A program made the translations under genes and the position numbers. A stretch of DNA of 64,000 nucleotides, taken from Nevskia ramosa DSM 11499. GTDB taxonomy: Bacteria > Pseudomonadota > Gammaproteobacteria > Nevskiales > Nevskiaceae. The notes beneath the pieces were generated by a model. That model was given only the letters and a program-made list of their open reading frames with translations, had not been told where the DNA came from and searched no databases. Below are positions 9,130 to 17,489 of this stretch, piece by piece. Every line of letters begins with the position of its first letter. Within the stretch, counting starts at the first letter, position 1. The DNA is taken from positions 208,626-272,625 of the forward strand of contig NZ_ATVI01000010.1 of the NCBI RefSeq assembly GCF_000420645.1, read 5' to 3'.

Positions 9130-11145
9130 TTACGGCTCGCCTTTCAACGGTCCGAATGCCGGCGGCGGCTTGCGGTGCTTGGTCGCGGCCTCGTAGGCCG
9201 CGGCGATGCGGATGATCAGGGGCTCGTCGAACGGCCTGCCGACGATGTCCATGGCCACCGGCAATACGGCTTTCACGGGGCCGATCAGGCGCGTGTGATC
9301 GTCGCCGGCGAGCTTGCTTTCGCCGCCGCCCGCGCCGGTCTTCGGCCAGGCGTCGTCCGGCGTCTTCGGTGCACTCGGGTCGCGGATCAGGTCATAGACT
9401 TCGGTCGTGAAACCGGCCGGCACGCTGATCACCGGGAAGCCCTGGGCGCCGATGAAGCTCCAGACGCCGCCGCCATTGCGGCCATTGATCGGCGGACCCT
9501 GCGGGGCGCCGAGCTTGGTCGGCGGCAGGTTGCTGGTTGGATAGACCAGCGCATCGAGCTGCTGCTCGGCCATGCACTGCAGGATCACCTGCTGCAGCGA
9601 GAAGCGCAGCAGCAGCCGATTGCTCATGTCGAGTGCCTTGGCTTTCTGCACGTTCTCGCGGTTCTTCTTGCGATCCGGCCAGGTCGGGTCCTGATGGAAG
9701 CGGGCGTAGCTGATCAGGTCGGCATTGGTCTTGATCTTGGCGTCGCCGCGCTGGCGCAGGTAGAGATCGATGAAGTACTTGTTCTGGCCATCGCCCTCGG
9801 AAGTGCCGAAGTCGCGCAGGCTCAGCTTCTCGGACACCTTTGACGGATCCATCGCCAGATCGATCAGCTTCGCCGTGTGGTCCGCGCTCGGCTCGCCCTT
9901 GTCGTCGACCGGGAACACTTCGGGGAAGCGCTTCGTGTACAGCGCATTGCTGTCCTGTGGCGCGTACTTGCGGATGCAGGCCGTGAACAGCTCGCCTTCC
10001 GGACCCGGATCGACGACGGTCGCGCCGAGCTTCTTCAGATCTTCCGCGCCTTGCGAGACCAGATCGATGGTCTGCTCGTCGGCCTTGGTAAATAGCTTTT
10101 TATTCATGTACTCGCGGACCACGCCGATGCGCAGGCCGGCCAGCGGCGTCGGCTTGGCGTAGCTGACGTAGGCGTCCTTCGGCATGCGGCCGATCGAGAA
10201 TGCGGTGAGCTCGTCCTTCGGGTCGTAACCGGCGATCACGTCGAGCACGCGGGCGGCGTCTGCGACCGTGCGGCAGATCGGCCCGACTCTGGTGTTGATG
10301 CCGATCTGGACCATGCCCTTGCGGCTGACCAGTTCCTCGGTCGCGGCGATGCCGACCGAGCTGGCCGCACTGGCCGGGCCGCGGATCGACGAACCGGATT
10401 CCTCGGCGATCGAGCAGGTCACCAGGTTGGCGCCGACCGCCGAGCCAGAACCGGAGCTGGAGCCGCGCGGACTGCGCTCGGTGTCGTAGGCATTGCAGAA
10501 GGTGCCGCCGTAGGAGCTGCGCGGAATGCCCGAGGCGTACTCGCCGAGATTGCTCTTGGCGATGATGATCGCGCCGGCCGCGCGCAGGCGCTCGACGAAG
10601 GTGGAATCTTCCGGCGGCCGGTCGTTGGCGTAGTCGACATCGGCGCCGGAAGTGGTGCGCATGTCGAAGGTGTCGTACTGATCCTTGATCGCCATCACCA
10701 CGCCGTGCAGCGGGCCGGCCAGCTGGCCGGTCCTGGCGAATGCGGCGTCCTGCGCGGCGGCCACTTCGAGCGCGTCCGGCATCTGCGGATCGCCGTCGGC
10801 CTTGTCGGTGAGGCTGCGCGCCTTGCGGGCATCGAAGCCCCATTGCTTCAGCGTCTTCGGCCGCAGGTTCAGGGTCACCAGTGCGTTCAGCTGGCCGGCA
10901 TTGGGGATCGTCGTGATCGGCCCGAGAATGCCTTTCGGCTCCGCGACGCAGGTGCCGTTGTAGGCCTTGATGCGCTTCAGATACAGCTCGACGAGCCGGG
11001 TCGAGGTCAGTTCCTTGGCCAGGATCGCCTGCTGGATGTCGGGGATCGTCGCCTCCTCGAGATGAAACGGCGCTGCCTGCACAAAAGAGCTGGCAGACAG
11101 GAGGACCGCAGCAAGCAGGGCAGGGGTTTTCGGGCGACGTCTCAT
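9130..11145 (-). CDS. secreted amidase-signature family hydrolase
   Basis: This 671-residue protein has an N-terminal signal peptide (cleavage near V-Q-A-A, about 25) and the Ser-cisSer-Lys amidase signature. Visible parts are Lys154 in V-V-M-A-I-K-D, the Gly/Ser-rich loop at 228-236 and Ser253 in E-S-G-S-S-I-R-G-P-A. Most amidases have G-G-S-I-R, so the G-S-S-I-R variant is noted. It should hydrolyse an amide or peptide-like substrate in the periplasm. It is longer than usual (about 450-500) because of an insertion around 330-480. It lies 22 nt upstream of the SPFH/ATPase block on the same strand and is the likely first gene of that operon. Confidence 0.85.
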   Translation of the reverse strand: MRRRPKTPALLAAVLLSASSFVQAAPFHLEEATIPDIQQAILAKELTSTRLVELYLKRIKAYNGTCVAEPKGILGPITTIPNAGQLNALVTLNLRPKTLKQWGFDARKARSLTDKADGDPQMPDALEVAAAQDAAFARTGQLAGPLHGVVMAIKDQYDTFDMRTTSGADVDYANDRPPEDSTFVERLRAAGAIIIAKSNLGEYASGIPRSSYGGTFCNAYDTERSPRGSSSGSGSAVGANLVTCSIAEESGSSIRGPASAASSVGIAATEELVSRKGMVQIGINTRVGPICRTVADAARVLDVIAGYDPKDELTAFSIGRMPKDAYVSYAKPTPLAGLRIGVVREYMNKKLFTKADEQTIDLVSQGAEDLKKLGATVVDPGPEGELFTACIRKYAPQDSNALYTKRFPEVFPVDDKGEPSADHTAKLIDLAMDPSKVSEKLSLRDFGTSEGDGQNKYFIDLYLRQRGDAKIKTNADLISYARFHQDPTWPDRKKNRENVQKAKALDMSNRLLLRFSLQQVILQCMAEQQLDALVYPTSNLPPTKLGAPQGPPINGRNGGGVWSFIGAQGFPVISVPAGFTTEVYDLIRDPSAPKTPDDAWPKTGAGGGESKLAGDDHTRLIGPVKAVLPVAMDIVGRPFDEPLIIRIAAAYEAATKHRKPPPAFGPLKGEP

Positions 11146-11234
11146 GATTTTCTCGGACCGGCAGCGCCGGGTCGCGCTGTTCCTGTCCTAGAGACGCATG
11201 CCCGATGCGAACCCCTACCCGGGCGACGAGCTTG

Positions 11235-11894
11235 TCAGTCGATCTGGATCGCTTCGTGCGCCACGGCGCGCGCCACCGCCGGGCGGGCGCGAACGCGATC
11301 CATCAGCGCTGCGTAGGTCGGGTAATCCTTGCGCATGTCGACGCCGCAGCGGTTGCCCCAGCGGTAATGAACGAGCAGAAAGGCGTCGACGGCGGTGAAT
11401 GCATCGCCCATCGCCCAGGCCTTGCCGGCGAGCCGTTCCTCGATGTCGGCATAACCGATGCGGATCGCCGCCCGGCCGGCCTCGGCGATGCCTTCGATCG
11501 CCGCCTTGTCGGTGGAGGTGGTGAAGCGCTCCGGGCGGAACACGGTGCGGACGCCGGCCTGATGCATCGTCGTCGCCAGCCAGTTCATCCATTCCAGCGC
11601 CCGTACGAATTGCTCCGGGTCTTCCGGCAGCAGGCTGGGGCTCGGGTGGCGGCGAGCCAGATAGACAGCGATCGCCACCGATTCGGTCAGCACTCGTTCG
11701 CCCTGCTCGTCCTTGATCCCCAGCGCCGGCACCCGGCCGCGCGGATTGATGCCCAGATACTCAGGCTTGCGATTCGCGCCCTCGGCGATCACCACCCGCA
11801 CCGGCTCGTAGGCGATGCCGAGTTCCTCGAGCACGATGTGCGGCGCCAGCGAGCAGGCACCGGGGGAGTGGAACAGGCGGTATTCAGGGGACAT
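11235..11894 (-). CDS. glutathione S-transferase family protein
   Basis: The product is 219 residues, a normal GST length. The N-terminal thioredoxin-like domain has F-H-S-P-G-A-C-S-L-A-P-H, as in beta-class bacterial enzymes with an active-site Cys/Ser, then N-P-R-G-R-V-P-A-L and T-E-S-V-A-I for glutathione binding. The all-helical C-terminal domain ends with the A-R-P-A-V-A-R-A motif common at GST C-termini. It probably conjugates or reduces small electrophiles in the cytoplasm. It is on the same strand as the amidase operon, 89 nt upstream, with no clear terminator between them. Confidence 0.88.
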   Translation of the reverse strand: MSPEYRLFHSPGACSLAPHIVLEELGIAYEPVRVVIAEGANRKPEYLGINPRGRVPALGIKDEQGERVLTESVAIAVYLARRHPSPSLLPEDPEQFVRALEWMNWLATTMHQAGVRTVFRPERFTTSTDKAAIEGIAEAGRAAIRIGYADIEERLAGKAWAMGDAFTAVDAFLLVHYRWGNRCGVDMRKDYPTYAALMDRVRARPAVARAVAHEAIQID

Positions 11895-12012
11895 CGGCAG
11901 CTCCGGGCGGGGTGGAAATCAGGGCTGCAAGCATGGGCGCAGCGCGGCGTTTCGTCATGTCCGGGCGTGCACGATCGTCGCCGGGATCGCTCAGCCGGCA
12001 TTCAGGGGCGCG

Positions 12013-12107
12013 GGTTATTGAGTCGGCATCACGACTTTTGAACGTGGTGCGCTCTTATCAGGTTGCACGCGCTTGCAGACGGACTGCATGATGCCGACTC
12101 AATAACC
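12013..12107. repeat. long palindromic element 1 (19-bp perfect arms)
   Basis: The 19-bp arm at 12013-12031 (GGTTATTGAGTCGGCATCA) is repeated as its exact reverse complement at 12089-12107, with a 57-bp centre. The outer part GTTATTGA and a nearby CGGC are shared with element 2, which begins 15 bp away. It lies in the 358-bp gap between the GST gene and the DUF4399 gene. It is not an integron attC site by core sequence. A miniature element or REP-like repeat is the most likely class. Confidence 0.8.
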
Positions 12108-12122
12108 GAAACATATTGATTT

Positions 12123-12219
12123 TGTTATTGATCCGGCTGCTGCCGCGCGTTTTCTAGCAGATTGCCCTCGACTCAACCAGCGCATCAGCGTTGAATAGTA
12201 AGCAGCCGGATCAATAACA
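12123..12219. repeat. long palindromic element 2 (19-bp perfect arms)
   Basis: The arm at 12123-12141 (TGTTATTGATCCGGCTGCT) returns as its exact reverse complement at 12201-12219. The total of 97 bp is almost the same as element 1 (95 bp), and both ends carry GTTATTGA. The centre holds a smaller imperfect stem (TCAAC near 12173, GTTGA near 12190). The two elements are alike at the tips but differ in their centres, which suggests related copies rather than a recent duplication. Confidence 0.8.
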
Positions 12220-12252
12220 TCCGGTTCCCCATTCACAGCACGAGCTCTAACC

Positions 12253-12774
12253 ATGCGCGCAGTCCGTACCCTGATTCCGATGATGCTGCTGACGATGAGC
12301 GTCGGTGCCGTCCACGCCGACTGGAAGTCCGACTTGAAGAGCGCCGCCAAGCAGCAGGCCGGCGCCAAGGTCGAACAGACTCTGGGCCTCGCCAATCCGG
12401 CCCCCGCCGGTGCCAGCGCCTATCTGATCAATCTGAAGAATGGCGATACCGTCTCCAGCCCGTTCCTGATCCAGTTCGGCCTGAAGGGTGCGGGCGTGTC
12501 GCCGGCTGGCCTGCAGAGCGTCGACACCGGTCACCACGTATTGCTGATCGACGGCCCGACGTTCGATGCAACCCTGGCGCTGCCGCTCGACAACGCCAGC
12601 ATCAAGCATTTCGACAAGGGCGAAACCGAGACGATGCTGAGCTTGCCGGCCGGTACGCACACGATCCAGTTGCTGGTTGCGGACTGGAAGCAGCAGGCGT
12701 TCAATCCTTCGCTGCAGTCGGAGAAGATCACGATCACGGTGAAGGGTGGGGCTGCGGCGCCGGCCAAGAAGTAA
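12253..12774 (+). CDS. DUF4399 family secreted protein
   Basis: This 173-residue protein has a clear signal peptide (cleavage near V-H-A-D). The rest matches DUF4399: G-D-T-V-S-S-P-F-L-I-Q-F-G-L-K-G near the start, then H-H-V-L-L-I-D, H-F-D-K-G-E-T-E-T, L-P-A-G-T-H-T-I-Q-L and a closing I-T-I-T-V strand. Most relatives are periplasmic beta-sandwich proteins of unknown role. The C-terminus is Ala/Pro/Lys-rich. It is a single-gene unit behind the palindromic elements and runs toward vapC. Confidence 0.8.
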   Translation: MRAVRTLIPMMLLTMSVGAVHADWKSDLKSAAKQQAGAKVEQTLGLANPAPAGASAYLINLKNGDTVSSPFLIQFGLKGAGVSPAGLQSVDTGHHVLLIDGPTFDATLALPLDNASIKHFDKGETETMLSLPAGTHTIQLLVADWKQQAFNPSLQSEKITITVKGGAAAPAKK

Positions 12775-12838
12775 GGCTATCGAAACGAGGTGGAGTAAGC
12801 GTCACACCGCGTACTCCACCCTTCATCATCAAGACCGC

Positions 12839-13237
12839 TCAGGCGAGTCGTAGCCGCGGCTCAACTTTCGCCATCTTTTCGAAATCGCTGTCGTCGTGCA
12901 GCAACGTCAAGTCAAAATCGAGCGCGATCTGCGCGATAAGACAGTCGTTCGAGCTGCGGGGCGTAAAGCCTTTCCAGCGACAACGGGCATAGAGCGATGC
13001 TGCGGCGGCGTGCGTGTTGAAAGCGTGCTCCGGCGTCGCGATCCGATGTGGGGCGAACCAGGTGCGCATCCGCTGGAAGTGGATTTCGTCGCGCGCGCCC
13101 TGCAGCACTTCCTGGACGATCGTCCCGGTCACAAAGATTGCAATGTCGGAGTCGATCAGTGCGCGCAGACGCTTGCCCACGGCGCGCGGCTGACGGCTCC
13201 CAAACTCGATCCAGGCGGAGGTGTCAACCAGGAACAT
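12839..13237 (-). CDS. vapC: VapC-type PIN-domain toxin
   Basis: This 132-residue PIN-domain ribonuclease starts with the F-L-V-D-T-S-A-W-I motif holding the first acidic residue. Later come E near V-Q-E-V-L-Q-G, N-D-C-L-I-A for the central Asp, and the C-terminal L-H-D-D-S-D-F. These acidic residues coordinate Mg2+ in VapC toxins, which cut tRNA or rRNA. The start shares one base with the vapB stop (TGATG), the standard coupled arrangement. Its free activity should be blocked by VapB. The specific RNA target cannot be read. Confidence 0.9.
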   Translation of the reverse strand: MFLVDTSAWIEFGSRQPRAVGKRLRALIDSDIAIFVTGTIVQEVLQGARDEIHFQRMRTWFAPHRIATPEHAFNTHAAAASLYARCRWKGFTPRSSNDCLIAQIALDFDLTLLHDDSDFEKMAKVEPRLRLA

Positions 13238-13443
13238 CAGGGCGCTTGGCCAGCGCGCGCGGCCTTGTAGTCATAGGTCGGATCGATGCAGTCGGAGCCA
13301 AACATCTCGAGAATGCGCTTGCGCTCGCGAGATTCGACGTATTCCTTCAAGGCGAGGTTGACGACATCGCGTTTGGTCTTCGCCTGCGAGAGTTTCATGG
13401 CCTTCGAGACGAGCTTGTCGTCGAGAACGATGTTGGTGCGCAT
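13237..13443 (-). CDS. vapB: VapB-type antitoxin
   Basis: This 68-residue protein begins M-R-T-N-I-V-L-D-D-K-L-V, the ribbon-helix-helix start of the VapB family with DUF2191-like features, followed by K-T-K-R-D-V-V-N-L-A-L-K-E-Y-V. The C-terminal tail should occupy the VapC active site. The longer upstream frame is not needed, because the ATG at 13443 opens the ribbon-helix-helix strand directly. A perfect inverted repeat 34 nt upstream is a good candidate operator for autorepression. Confidence 0.88.
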   Translation of the reverse strand: MRTNIVLDDKLVSKAMKLSQAKTKRDVVNLALKEYVESRERKRILEMFGSDCIDPTYDYKAARAGQAP

Positions 13444-13476
13444 GCCCGCGAACCTCCAGAAAGTATGCACATGACT

Positions 13477-13496
13477 ATACACCACCTCTGGTGTAT
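13477..13496 (-). promoter_or_regulatory. candidate VapBC operator, 8-bp inverted repeat
   Basis: ATACACCA and TGGTGTAT form perfect arms around a 4-bp CCTC centre. The site lies between the divergent vapB and ilvD genes, 34 bp from the vapB ATG. Type II antitoxins normally bind such palindromes over their own promoter. It could also affect ilvD, whose ATG is 42 bp away on the other side. Confidence 0.6.
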
Positions 13497-13537
13497 CCTC
13501 CGCGCTCGTTTTTGCCCTAGCCGCGAGCGTCCGAGCC

Positions 13538-15217
13538 ATGACCGAAACCCTGAACAAGCGCAGCCAGGCGATTACCGCCGGCCTCAACCGCAGCCCGAAC
13601 CGCGCGATGCTGCGTGCCGTCGGCTTCAAGGACGGGGATTTCGAGAAGCCGATCGTCGGCATCGCCAGCGGCCATTCGACGATGAACCCCTGCAACGCCG
13701 GCATCGGCAGCTTGGCGACGCGTGCCGAAGGCGCATTGAAGGCGGCGGGCGCGATGCCGCAGATCTTCGGTTTCCCGACCGTCACCGACGGCATCGGCAT
13801 GGGCACCGAAGGCATGAAGTATTCGCTGGTGTCGCGGGAAGTGATCGCCGATGCGATCGAGACCTCGGTGCAGTCACAGTCGATGGACGGCGTGCTGGCG
13901 ATCGGCGGCTGCGACAAGAACATGCCGGGCGCGATGATCGGCATGCTGCGCATCAATGCGCCGGCGATCTTCTGCTACGGCGGTACCATCAAGGCCGGCA
14001 CCTGGAAAGGTGTTGCGCTGACCATCGTCTCCTCGTTCGAAGCCGTCGGTGCCTACGGCGCCGGCAAGATGTCGAAGGAAGATCTCGACGGCATCGAGAA
14101 GAATGCCTGCCCGAGCTTCGGCGCCTGCGGCGGCATGTACACGGCGAACACCATGTCGAGCGCGATGGAAGCGCTGGGCATGTCGCTGCCGTATTCGTCG
14201 ACCGAAGCCAACCCGGACGCCGAGAAAGGCGACTCCGTGGCGCGCTCTGCCGAAGCACTGGTCGACGCGATCCGCCGTGATCTGAAGCCGCGCGACATCG
14301 TCACCCGCAAATCGATCGAGAACGCGATTGCCGTGGTCATGGCCACCGGTGGTTCGACCAACGCGGTGCTGCATTTCCTGGCCATCGCCAACGCCGCCGG
14401 CGTGGTCTGGACGCTCGATGACTTCGAGCGCGTGCGCCTGAAGACGCCGGTGCTCTGCGATCTGAAGCCGTCAGGCCAGTACGTGGCGACCGATCTGCAC
14501 AAGGCTGGCGGCATTCCGCAGGTGATGAAGATCCTGCTCGAAGCCGGCCTGCTGCATGGCGACTGCATCACCATCACCGGCCAGACCATCGCCGAAGTAC
14601 TGAAGGACGTGCCGGCCCAGCCGCGCGCCGATCAGAACGTGATTCGCGCCTTCGACAAGCCGATGTACAAGCAGGGCCATCTGGCGATCCTGAAGGGCAA
14701 TCTGGCGCCGGATGGTGCGGTCGCCAAGATCACTGGCCTGAAGAATCCGGTGATCACCGGTCCGGCCCGCGTCTTCGATTCCGAAGAATTGGCGATGACC
14801 GCGATCATGGCCGACAGCATCAATCACGGCGACGTGCTGGTGATCCGCTACGAAGGTCCGAAGGGCGGCCCGGGCATGCGCGAAATGCTGACGCCGACCT
14901 CGGCGCTGATCGGCAAGGGCTTCGGCGAAACCGTCGGCCTGATCACCGATGGCCGCTTCAGCGGCGGCACCTGGGGCATGGTGGTCGGCCACGTGGCGCC
15001 GGAAGCGTTCGTCGGTGGCGTCATCGCGCTGGTCAACGAAGGCGACTCGATCACCATCGACGCCCACAAGCAGCTGCTGCAGCTGAATGTCGACGAAGCC
15101 GAGCTGGCCCGGCGCCTCGCCGCCTGGGTGCAGCCGGCGCCGAAGTACACCAAGGGCCTGCTCGCCAAGTACGCGAAGCTGGTGTCGGCGGCTAGCCTCG
15201 GTGCGGTGACCGACTGA
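13538..15217 (+). CDS. ilvD: dihydroxy-acid dehydratase
   Basis: This enzyme dehydrates 2,3-dihydroxy-isovalerate and its C6 homologue to 2-keto acids in valine and isoleucine synthesis. The protein is 559 residues, the shorter class that usually carries a [2Fe-2S] cluster, against about 616 for the E. coli enzyme. Cluster-type cysteines appear in [14 protein letters not shown] and [33 protein letters not shown] near the C-terminus is also typical. It stands alone, ends in a strong terminator, and its pathway partner ilvA is at 33.7 kb. Confidence 0.97.
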   Translation: MTETLNKRSQAITAGLNRSPNRAMLRAVGFKDGDFEKPIVGIASGHSTMNPCNAGIGSLATRAEGALKAAGAMPQIFGFPTVTDGIGMGTEGMKYSLVSREVIADAIETSVQSQSMDGVLAIGGCDKNMPGAMIGMLRINAPAIFCYGGTIKAGTWKGVALTIVSSFEAVGAYGAGKMSKEDLDGIEKNACPSFGACGGMYTANTMSSAMEALGMSLPYSSTEANPDAEKGDSVARSAEALVDAIRRDLKPRDIVTRKSIENAIAVVMATGGSTNAVLHFLAIANAAGVVWTLDDFERVRLKTPVLCDLKPSGQYVATDLHKAGGIPQVMKILLEAGLLHGDCITITGQTIAEVLKDVPAQPRADQNVIRAFDKPMYKQGHLAILKGNLAPDGAVAKITGLKNPVITGPARVFDSEELAMTAIMADSINHGDVLVIRYEGPKGGPGMREMLTPTSALIGKGFGETVGLITDGRFSGGTWGMVVGHVAPEAFVGGVIALVNEGDSITIDAHKQLLQLNVDEAELARRLAAWVQPAPKYTKGLLAKYAKLVSAASLGAVTD

Positions 15218-15240
15218 TCGGCCTGCGCTGATTCGAAAAA

Positions 15241-15270
15241 GCCCCGGCTACCGTCGGGGCTTTTTTGTTT
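15241..15270 (+). terminator. intrinsic terminator after ilvD
   Basis: The stem GCCCCG/CGGGGC (15241-15260) is followed by a T-rich run TTTTTTGTTT. It lies 24 bp after the ilvD stop and abuts the end of the convergent cardiolipin synthase gene. The A-run just before the stem could let it work for the opposite strand too. Confidence 0.9.
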
Positions 15271-16708
15271 ACAGGTACGGCGACAGCAACCAGCAGGCGG
15301 CATCACGCAAGCGGAGCAGCACCGGGCGGCGTCGCACCTTGTCGTACTCCAGGGTGGTGGCGCGTTCGCTCAGGACATCGCAGTGCTGTGCCAGCTGTTC
15401 GACGAAGGCGCGGTCGTAAGTCTCGACGACCATCTCGAAGTTCAGCCGCAGCGACCGCATGTCGAGATTCGCCGAGCCGAACTGCGCGTAGCGGCGGTCG
15501 ACCACGAACAGCTTGGTGTGGCAGAACGGCGGCGGCTGCAGGTGCACGCGCACGCCGCGCTTGAGCAGCGGCGGAATCAGCTTGTGCATCGCGTACCAGG
15601 TGATCCGATGGTTGCGATCGCGACTCAGGACCAGATCGACGACGACGCCACGCACCGCCGCCGACATCAACGCCGACAGCAGCTCGTCCGGCGGCACGAA
15701 GTACGGCGTGACGATCTGGATGCGTTCCTGCGCGGCGGCAATCGCCGCCAGCAGCACCAGGCTCAGATGGCCGAAATCCTCGTTCGGGCCGTCGGTGATG
15801 ACCCGGCACAGCGCGCCGCTCTGATCGGACGAAGCAGTGACCGGCGCTGTTGGGGGACTCCAGTTTTCTTCGGCGGCGTAAGCCCAGTCGTCGATGAACA
15901 CCTGCTGCAGCTGGGCGATGACCGGCCCGTGTATCTCCACCTGCAGATCAGCGGCCGTGCCCGGCTTGTCCGGCTCGGCGACGTAATGGGTGGCGCTGAT
16001 GTTCATGCCGCCAGTGAAGGCGACGGCGCCATCGACGATCAGCAGCTTGCGGTGATTGCGCAGATTGATGTGCAGGAACGGCGGCCACAGGCGCAGCGGG
16101 TTGTAGCGCACCACCGGCACGCCGCGCGCCAGCAGCTCGCTGCCGGCGCGACGCCAGGCCAGTTCGCCGACGCCATCGAGCAGGCAGCGCACGGCCACGC
16201 CGCGCGCCTGGGCGCGGTCCAGTGCCTCGATGAACTGCTCGCCGGCTTCGTCGCGATCGAAGATGTACGAGGTCAGCGCAATCGAATACCGGGCCGCGTC
16301 GATCGCGGCGAGCATCCGAGGATAGGCCGCTTCGCCGTTGTGCAGCACCTCCAGCCGGTTGCCGGTCAGTAGCGGCAGGCCGGTGATCACGTCGCCGCTG
16401 CGCGCCACTTCATTGAGGCTGATCGGCACCACATCGGGCTGGTAGCGGGCATCGCTCTCGGCGTAGCTCGGGCCACTGCGCGGCGGCGGTTGCTGCTGGC
16501 GCTGCGCGCGGGTGAGCACCCGGTTGATGCCGAACACGAAATACAGCACCGGCCCGGCGAACGGCAGCAGCAGGCAGGCGCCGATCCAGCCCCAGGCCGA
16601 TGCGGCGTTCTGCTTGTGCAGCAGGGCATGCGCCGCGGTCCAGGTGGTCAGCAGCAGACTGGCGATCGGCAGCAACCAGCTGCTGATTTCGCGGATATCG
16701 GTGATCAA
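15269..16708 (-). CDS. cls: cardiolipin synthase, phospholipase D superfamily
   Basis: This 479-residue membrane enzyme condenses phospholipids to make cardiolipin. Two N-terminal helices (about 10-30 and 40-60, W-G-W-I-G-A-C-L-L-L-P-F-A-G-P) precede two PLD domains. The HKD motifs are H-R-K-L-L-I-V-D with G-G-M-N-I-S, and H-T-K-L-F-V-V-D with G-S-A-N-L-D-M-R-S. The length fits ClsA/ClsB enzymes. Its start overlaps the EEP gene by 4 nt. In E. coli clsB also follows an EEP gene (ybhP), so this partnership is conserved. Confidence 0.93.
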   Translation of the reverse strand: MITDIREISSWLLPIASLLLTTWTAAHALLHKQNAASAWGWIGACLLLPFAGPVLYFVFGINRVLTRAQRQQQPPPRSGPSYAESDARYQPDVVPISLNEVARSGDVITGLPLLTGNRLEVLHNGEAAYPRMLAAIDAARYSIALTSYIFDRDEAGEQFIEALDRAQARGVAVRCLLDGVGELAWRRAGSELLARGVPVVRYNPLRLWPPFLHINLRNHRKLLIVDGAVAFTGGMNISATHYVAEPDKPGTAADLQVEIHGPVIAQLQQVFIDDWAYAAEENWSPPTAPVTASSDQSGALCRVITDGPNEDFGHLSLVLLAAIAAAQERIQIVTPYFVPPDELLSALMSAAVRGVVVDLVLSRDRNHRITWYAMHKLIPPLLKRGVRVHLQPPPFCHTKLFVVDRRYAQFGSANLDMRSLRLNFEMVVETYDRAFVEQLAQHCDVLSERATTLEYDKVRRRPVLLRLRDAACWLLSPYL

Positions 16709-17475
16709 GAAGCTTCCTCGGGCTGCAGGCGCACGGTCAGGCCGACCGGCAAGTGGTCGGACAGCCGCGCGTCGAGCACGCGGACTTCATGGACGTCCAG
16801 ACCGTCGGTGACCAGCACGTGATCGATGCAGCGGGTGGGCGCCCAGGCCGGATAGGTCAGCTCACGATGTACCGGTTTCAGGCCGGCGCGGCGCAAGCTG
16901 GGATGCGCCTCGAGTTCTTGCGGCCCGCAGTTGAAATCGCCGAGCACTAGCGCATCGTCGCCGTCTTCAAGCAGGGCGCCGAGATAGCCGAGCTGGCGGT
17001 GGCGATCGCGCCGCCCGAGTGCCAGATGGACCACCACCACCCGCAAGGGTCGATAGCCCGGACGTCTGACTTCGACATCGAGCGCGCCGCGTCCCGGCAG
17101 CAGGCCGGGCAGCAGGTGATGGCGCAGCAGCTGCAGCGGATCGCGCGCCATCACGCCGAGGCAATGTTGCGCGAATGGCCGCAGATCGCGGTTCACCGCC
17201 GCCTGCCAGTGCGGCAGGGCGGCGCGTTCGGCGAGATAGGCAACCTGATTCAGCTGCCGCGTCCTCAGGCTGCCGGCATCGGCTTCCTGAATCCCGACCA
17301 AGTCATAGCCGGCGGCCAAGCTGCCGATCTCGTCGAGCACGCCGCGCACGCCTTGCGACGGCAGCAGATGGCGCCAGGCCTGGGTCAGATAGTGGCGATA
17401 CTGGCTGCTGCGCAGGCCAACCTGGATGTTCAGGCTTAGCACCCGCAGCAGATCGGGCGCGCTGCCCAGGGTCAT
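16705..17475 (-). CDS. endonuclease/exonuclease/phosphatase (EEP) family protein, YbhP-like
   Basis: The product is 256 residues with EEP metal-site motifs: L-S-L-N-I-Q-V-G near the start, V-G-I-Q-E-A-D-A-G, V-V-V-H-L-A-L-G, L-G-D-F-N-C-G and the final S-D-H-L-P-V-G-L. Members hydrolyse phosphodiesters in nucleic acids or phospholipids. Because it is coupled to cls and follows a patatin lipase, a lipid phosphodiester is more likely than DNA; that is inference. There is no signal peptide. Confidence 0.85.
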   Translation of the reverse strand: MTLGSAPDLLRVLSLNIQVGLRSSQYRHYLTQAWRHLLPSQGVRGVLDEIGSLAAGYDLVGIQEADAGSLRTRQLNQVAYLAERAALPHWQAAVNRDLRPFAQHCLGVMARDPLQLLRHHLLPGLLPGRGALDVEVRRPGYRPLRVVVVHLALGRRDRHRQLGYLGALLEDGDDALVLGDFNCGPQELEAHPSLRRAGLKPVHRELTYPAWAPTRCIDHVLVTDGLDVHEVRVLDARLSDHLPVGLTVRLQPEEAS

Positions 17476-17489
17476 CAGCGGCGGCGGTC

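Noticed and set aside
12013..12219. Integron attC sites
   Set aside because: attC needs RYYYAAC at the left and GTTRRRY at the right; here the tips are GTTATTGA to TCAATAAC, the reverse orientation, and no integrase is present.
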